A stretch of DNA of 64,000 bases from Balanoglossus misakiensis (lineage: Eukaryota; Hemichordata): assembly GCA_040954595.2 (NCBI GenBank), contig CM082576.2, positions 13,454,001-13,518,000 of the forward strand, in the 5' to 3' direction. The position numbers were made by a program, and so were the translations under genes. Positions 62,277 to 64,000 of this stretch are shown here, in pieces. Numbering within the stretch: the stretch's first letter is position 1; every line of letters begins with the position of its first letter. The notes beneath the pieces were generated by a model. That model worked only from the letters and a program-made list of their open reading frames with translations. It had not been told where the DNA came from and ran no database searches.

Positions 62277-62465
62277 TTTCATGTACGCAGCCATTACGCA
62301 GACATATCTGAACATACAACATTCAACTTTGGCATTAGGACAATGCATTATGATCGCAACATTTTCACAATATTTCATGTCTAAAACCATTAAGCAGACA
62401 TGCCTGAAGATATTACATTTAAACTTGGCAAAAAGTACTGTACATATGTTCACGTGTTTCACGTG
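62277..62465. repeat. Imperfect ~96 bp tandem duplication
   Basis: TTTCATGT, CCATTA.GCAGACAT, CTGAA.ATA and AACTTGGCA-type blocks recur in order at a 96 bp offset (62277 and 62373 starts), at perhaps 65-70% similarity by eye. Confidence 0.7.
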
Positions 62466-62906
62466 TCAGTCAAACTCAATGCGAGTACAGAGACCTTTGG
62501 TGTACATGTGCACGTTATATATTTTCTTGACTCGGCGGATTTTATTCCACCATGATTTCAATGTGTAATTTCCAAATGCTATTGATTCCGACGGCGACTG
62601 TGTCATCGCCAGTGATATGTTACTGATAGACCAAACATGGCTATGTGATAAGGGCTATATCGTCTCAGTTTAATCACAAAAGACCACAATTCATCAGCAA
62701 ATAGACAGCAAAAGACACACCAATAGAGATCAGATTGTGATAAACGCCCATAGAATGTGGAATATCTCAAACTCTATGACTGATTTCAATAAAAAAAAAT
62801 ATCGCCTGACTAATTTATCGTTCGCAAAGTGCATTCATTTAACTCATTAAGTATTTATGCATTTTTGCAATTTATTTTACGCACACCGCGCTGTTTTGTC
62901 TTTCAG

Positions 62907-63046
62907 ACAACGAACTTCTACTACCAGTTCCACAAAATAAACCCCCTCCCTCTTCTCTGTTCGTGTTCAGAAATTGCACCGCGCACACAGTTAAAAAGTG
63001 GCGGGAGCGATTCCCGCAATTTGTCGGCAATAAGCGATTACACAAT
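62907..63046 (+). CDS. Weak candidate internal exon (140 bp)
   Basis: A good acceptor (TTTTGTCTTTCAG, ending 62906) and a good donor (AAT|GTAAGT, GT at 63047) bracket 140 bp that is open in two frames. One reading, after two leading bases, includes FVFRNCTAHTVKKWRERFPQ, which is basic and looks protein-like; the other ends SDSRNLSAISDYTM. No family is recognised and no partner exon was found, so this is a splice-site-based suggestion only. Confidence 0.15.
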
Positions 63047-64000
63047 GTAAGTTTGTCTCCGAAGTTGAAATATCTAAAAACCATTCGTTAGCTTAAGTGG
63101 TATCCAGTAACCGTTACCCACTCCAAAGTGAAAGCCGAACCGCATCTTCAAGATCCTGACAAAGAAAAGTATTAAAAATCAGAAGGATGGATGGACTGTC
63201 GAAACTACAGATGTTTAAGTCAATGATTGCGGACGGTAAGCAACGGAGAGGCAAACCCACGCCGCTAGTATTTGCCAAGACGGCTGTATGACCGTGATAG
63301 TATTACACATGAAAGCGCCAGCTTTGCTTTTAATCGATCGTCCGACAACCATCCAACTACTCGTCTATCTACAATTTTCAAGTGGTCGATCATCTCGAGT
63401 GTAGCTCAAATTTCGGATAAAATGCACGCCAAAATTCGAGTCGTGTTTATTTTGTGTTCACCGCCGCGATTGGGGAAAACATTGCAAATGGCTTTTTGAT
63501 GTGACTGGCAGATGCGTTTGGCACTAGCGGTTAATGGCTATATGATTTTTTTTCTCTCTATTCGGGCCGAGAATGGAAGAAGAATGGGGGGAAGGCGATC
63601 CGTTTTCATATGTTTAATCGCGGCAGAAAAAAAAATCCAATATTAAGTTAAACATTTGGACGGCTACGTGATTAAAGCGAGGAGGTAAAGCGAGAAGTCA
63701 AATCACGGGGAATACGCTCATTAGTCGACAATTAAATGACAGGAGGTAAGCTCAAACAAACCCACGTCAAGATCGCATGTCTTGTGTGTTACTCGATACC
63801 CCGATCGGATAGACATCCGCTTAGTTGAATCTCATTTGCGTCGAAAGAACGACATTGCCCCTCCTCGTCATACAGGTGTCCAGGTGGTATGCGCTGAAGT
63901 ATATCATTCACTAATTAGCGGAAGATCAGAATCGAAAAATAAAACGCGGACCGCTTAATAATAATTCGAGTTTCCACGTAATTTGGTGAGTTTTGACTCG

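Larger units (their letters stand above)
54182..64000. other. Non-coding region with hairpin elements, no named gene
   Basis: Apart from the listed hairpin elements, microsatellites, tandem duplications and one weak exon candidate, I see CRE palindromes at 58081 and 60232 and a hairpin-rich patch at 62115-62158. The 148-codon frame at 58657-59103 begins at an in-frame start but looks random in composition. Confidence 0.55.

Overview
This is metazoan DNA. It is AT-leaning, full of tetranucleotide microsatellites, small inverted-repeat transposons and introns, and has almost no long open frames. The one gene I can name with confidence is a SIX1/2-class homeobox gene (sine oculis / Six1 / Six2 family) on the + strand, coding exons 28152-28705 and 29603-29945, 298 residues. 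Its SIX domain and homeodomain are nearly vertebrate-like, its single intron sits just after the homeodomain as in vertebrate SIX1/SIX2, and it ends in the family's VDLGS tail. The linker and tail are not vertebrate, and the repeats suggest a marine invertebrate such as a hemichordate, amphioxus, echinoderm or mollusc. I cannot settle which from the sequence.

Layout. 1-27.8 kb: no supported gene; G and C homopolymers, a GAGT repeat (7.3 kb), a GA/GATA/CAGA compound repeat (13.5 kb), a ~0.8 kb non-autonomous DNA transposon with inverted ends (16.2-17.0 kb), a partial MITE with an internal tandem duplication (22.7-23.0 kb), a MITE with long inverted repeats (25.3-25.7 kb) and two long tetranucleotide arrays (25.7 and 26.2 kb). 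27.8-30.8 kb: the SIX1/2 promoter region, gene and 3' UTR with a polyadenylation signal. 30.8-64 kb: mostly unannotatable non-coding DNA with a POU-octamer site (35.3 kb), more tetranucleotide arrays, a near-perfect foldback MITE whose ends match the T2/Kolobok pattern (46.7-47.0 kb), a protein-like open frame that may be a terminal exon (53.8-54.2 kb), and three copies of a tiny 60-73 bp hairpin element, each flanked by its own 10-11 bp direct repeat (54.9, 58.5 and 59.9 kb).

A single developmental transcription-factor gene in a large non-coding neighbourhood is what one expects of a SIX locus, where distant enhancers control expression. I also noted recurring RFX X-box-like motifs, six perfect CRE palindromes and stretches dense in homeodomain-type sites. 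These are motif readings, not demonstrated elements. The most unusual item is the hairpin-element family. Next are the excess of long poly-G/poly-C runs and the unexplained open frame at 53.8 kb.
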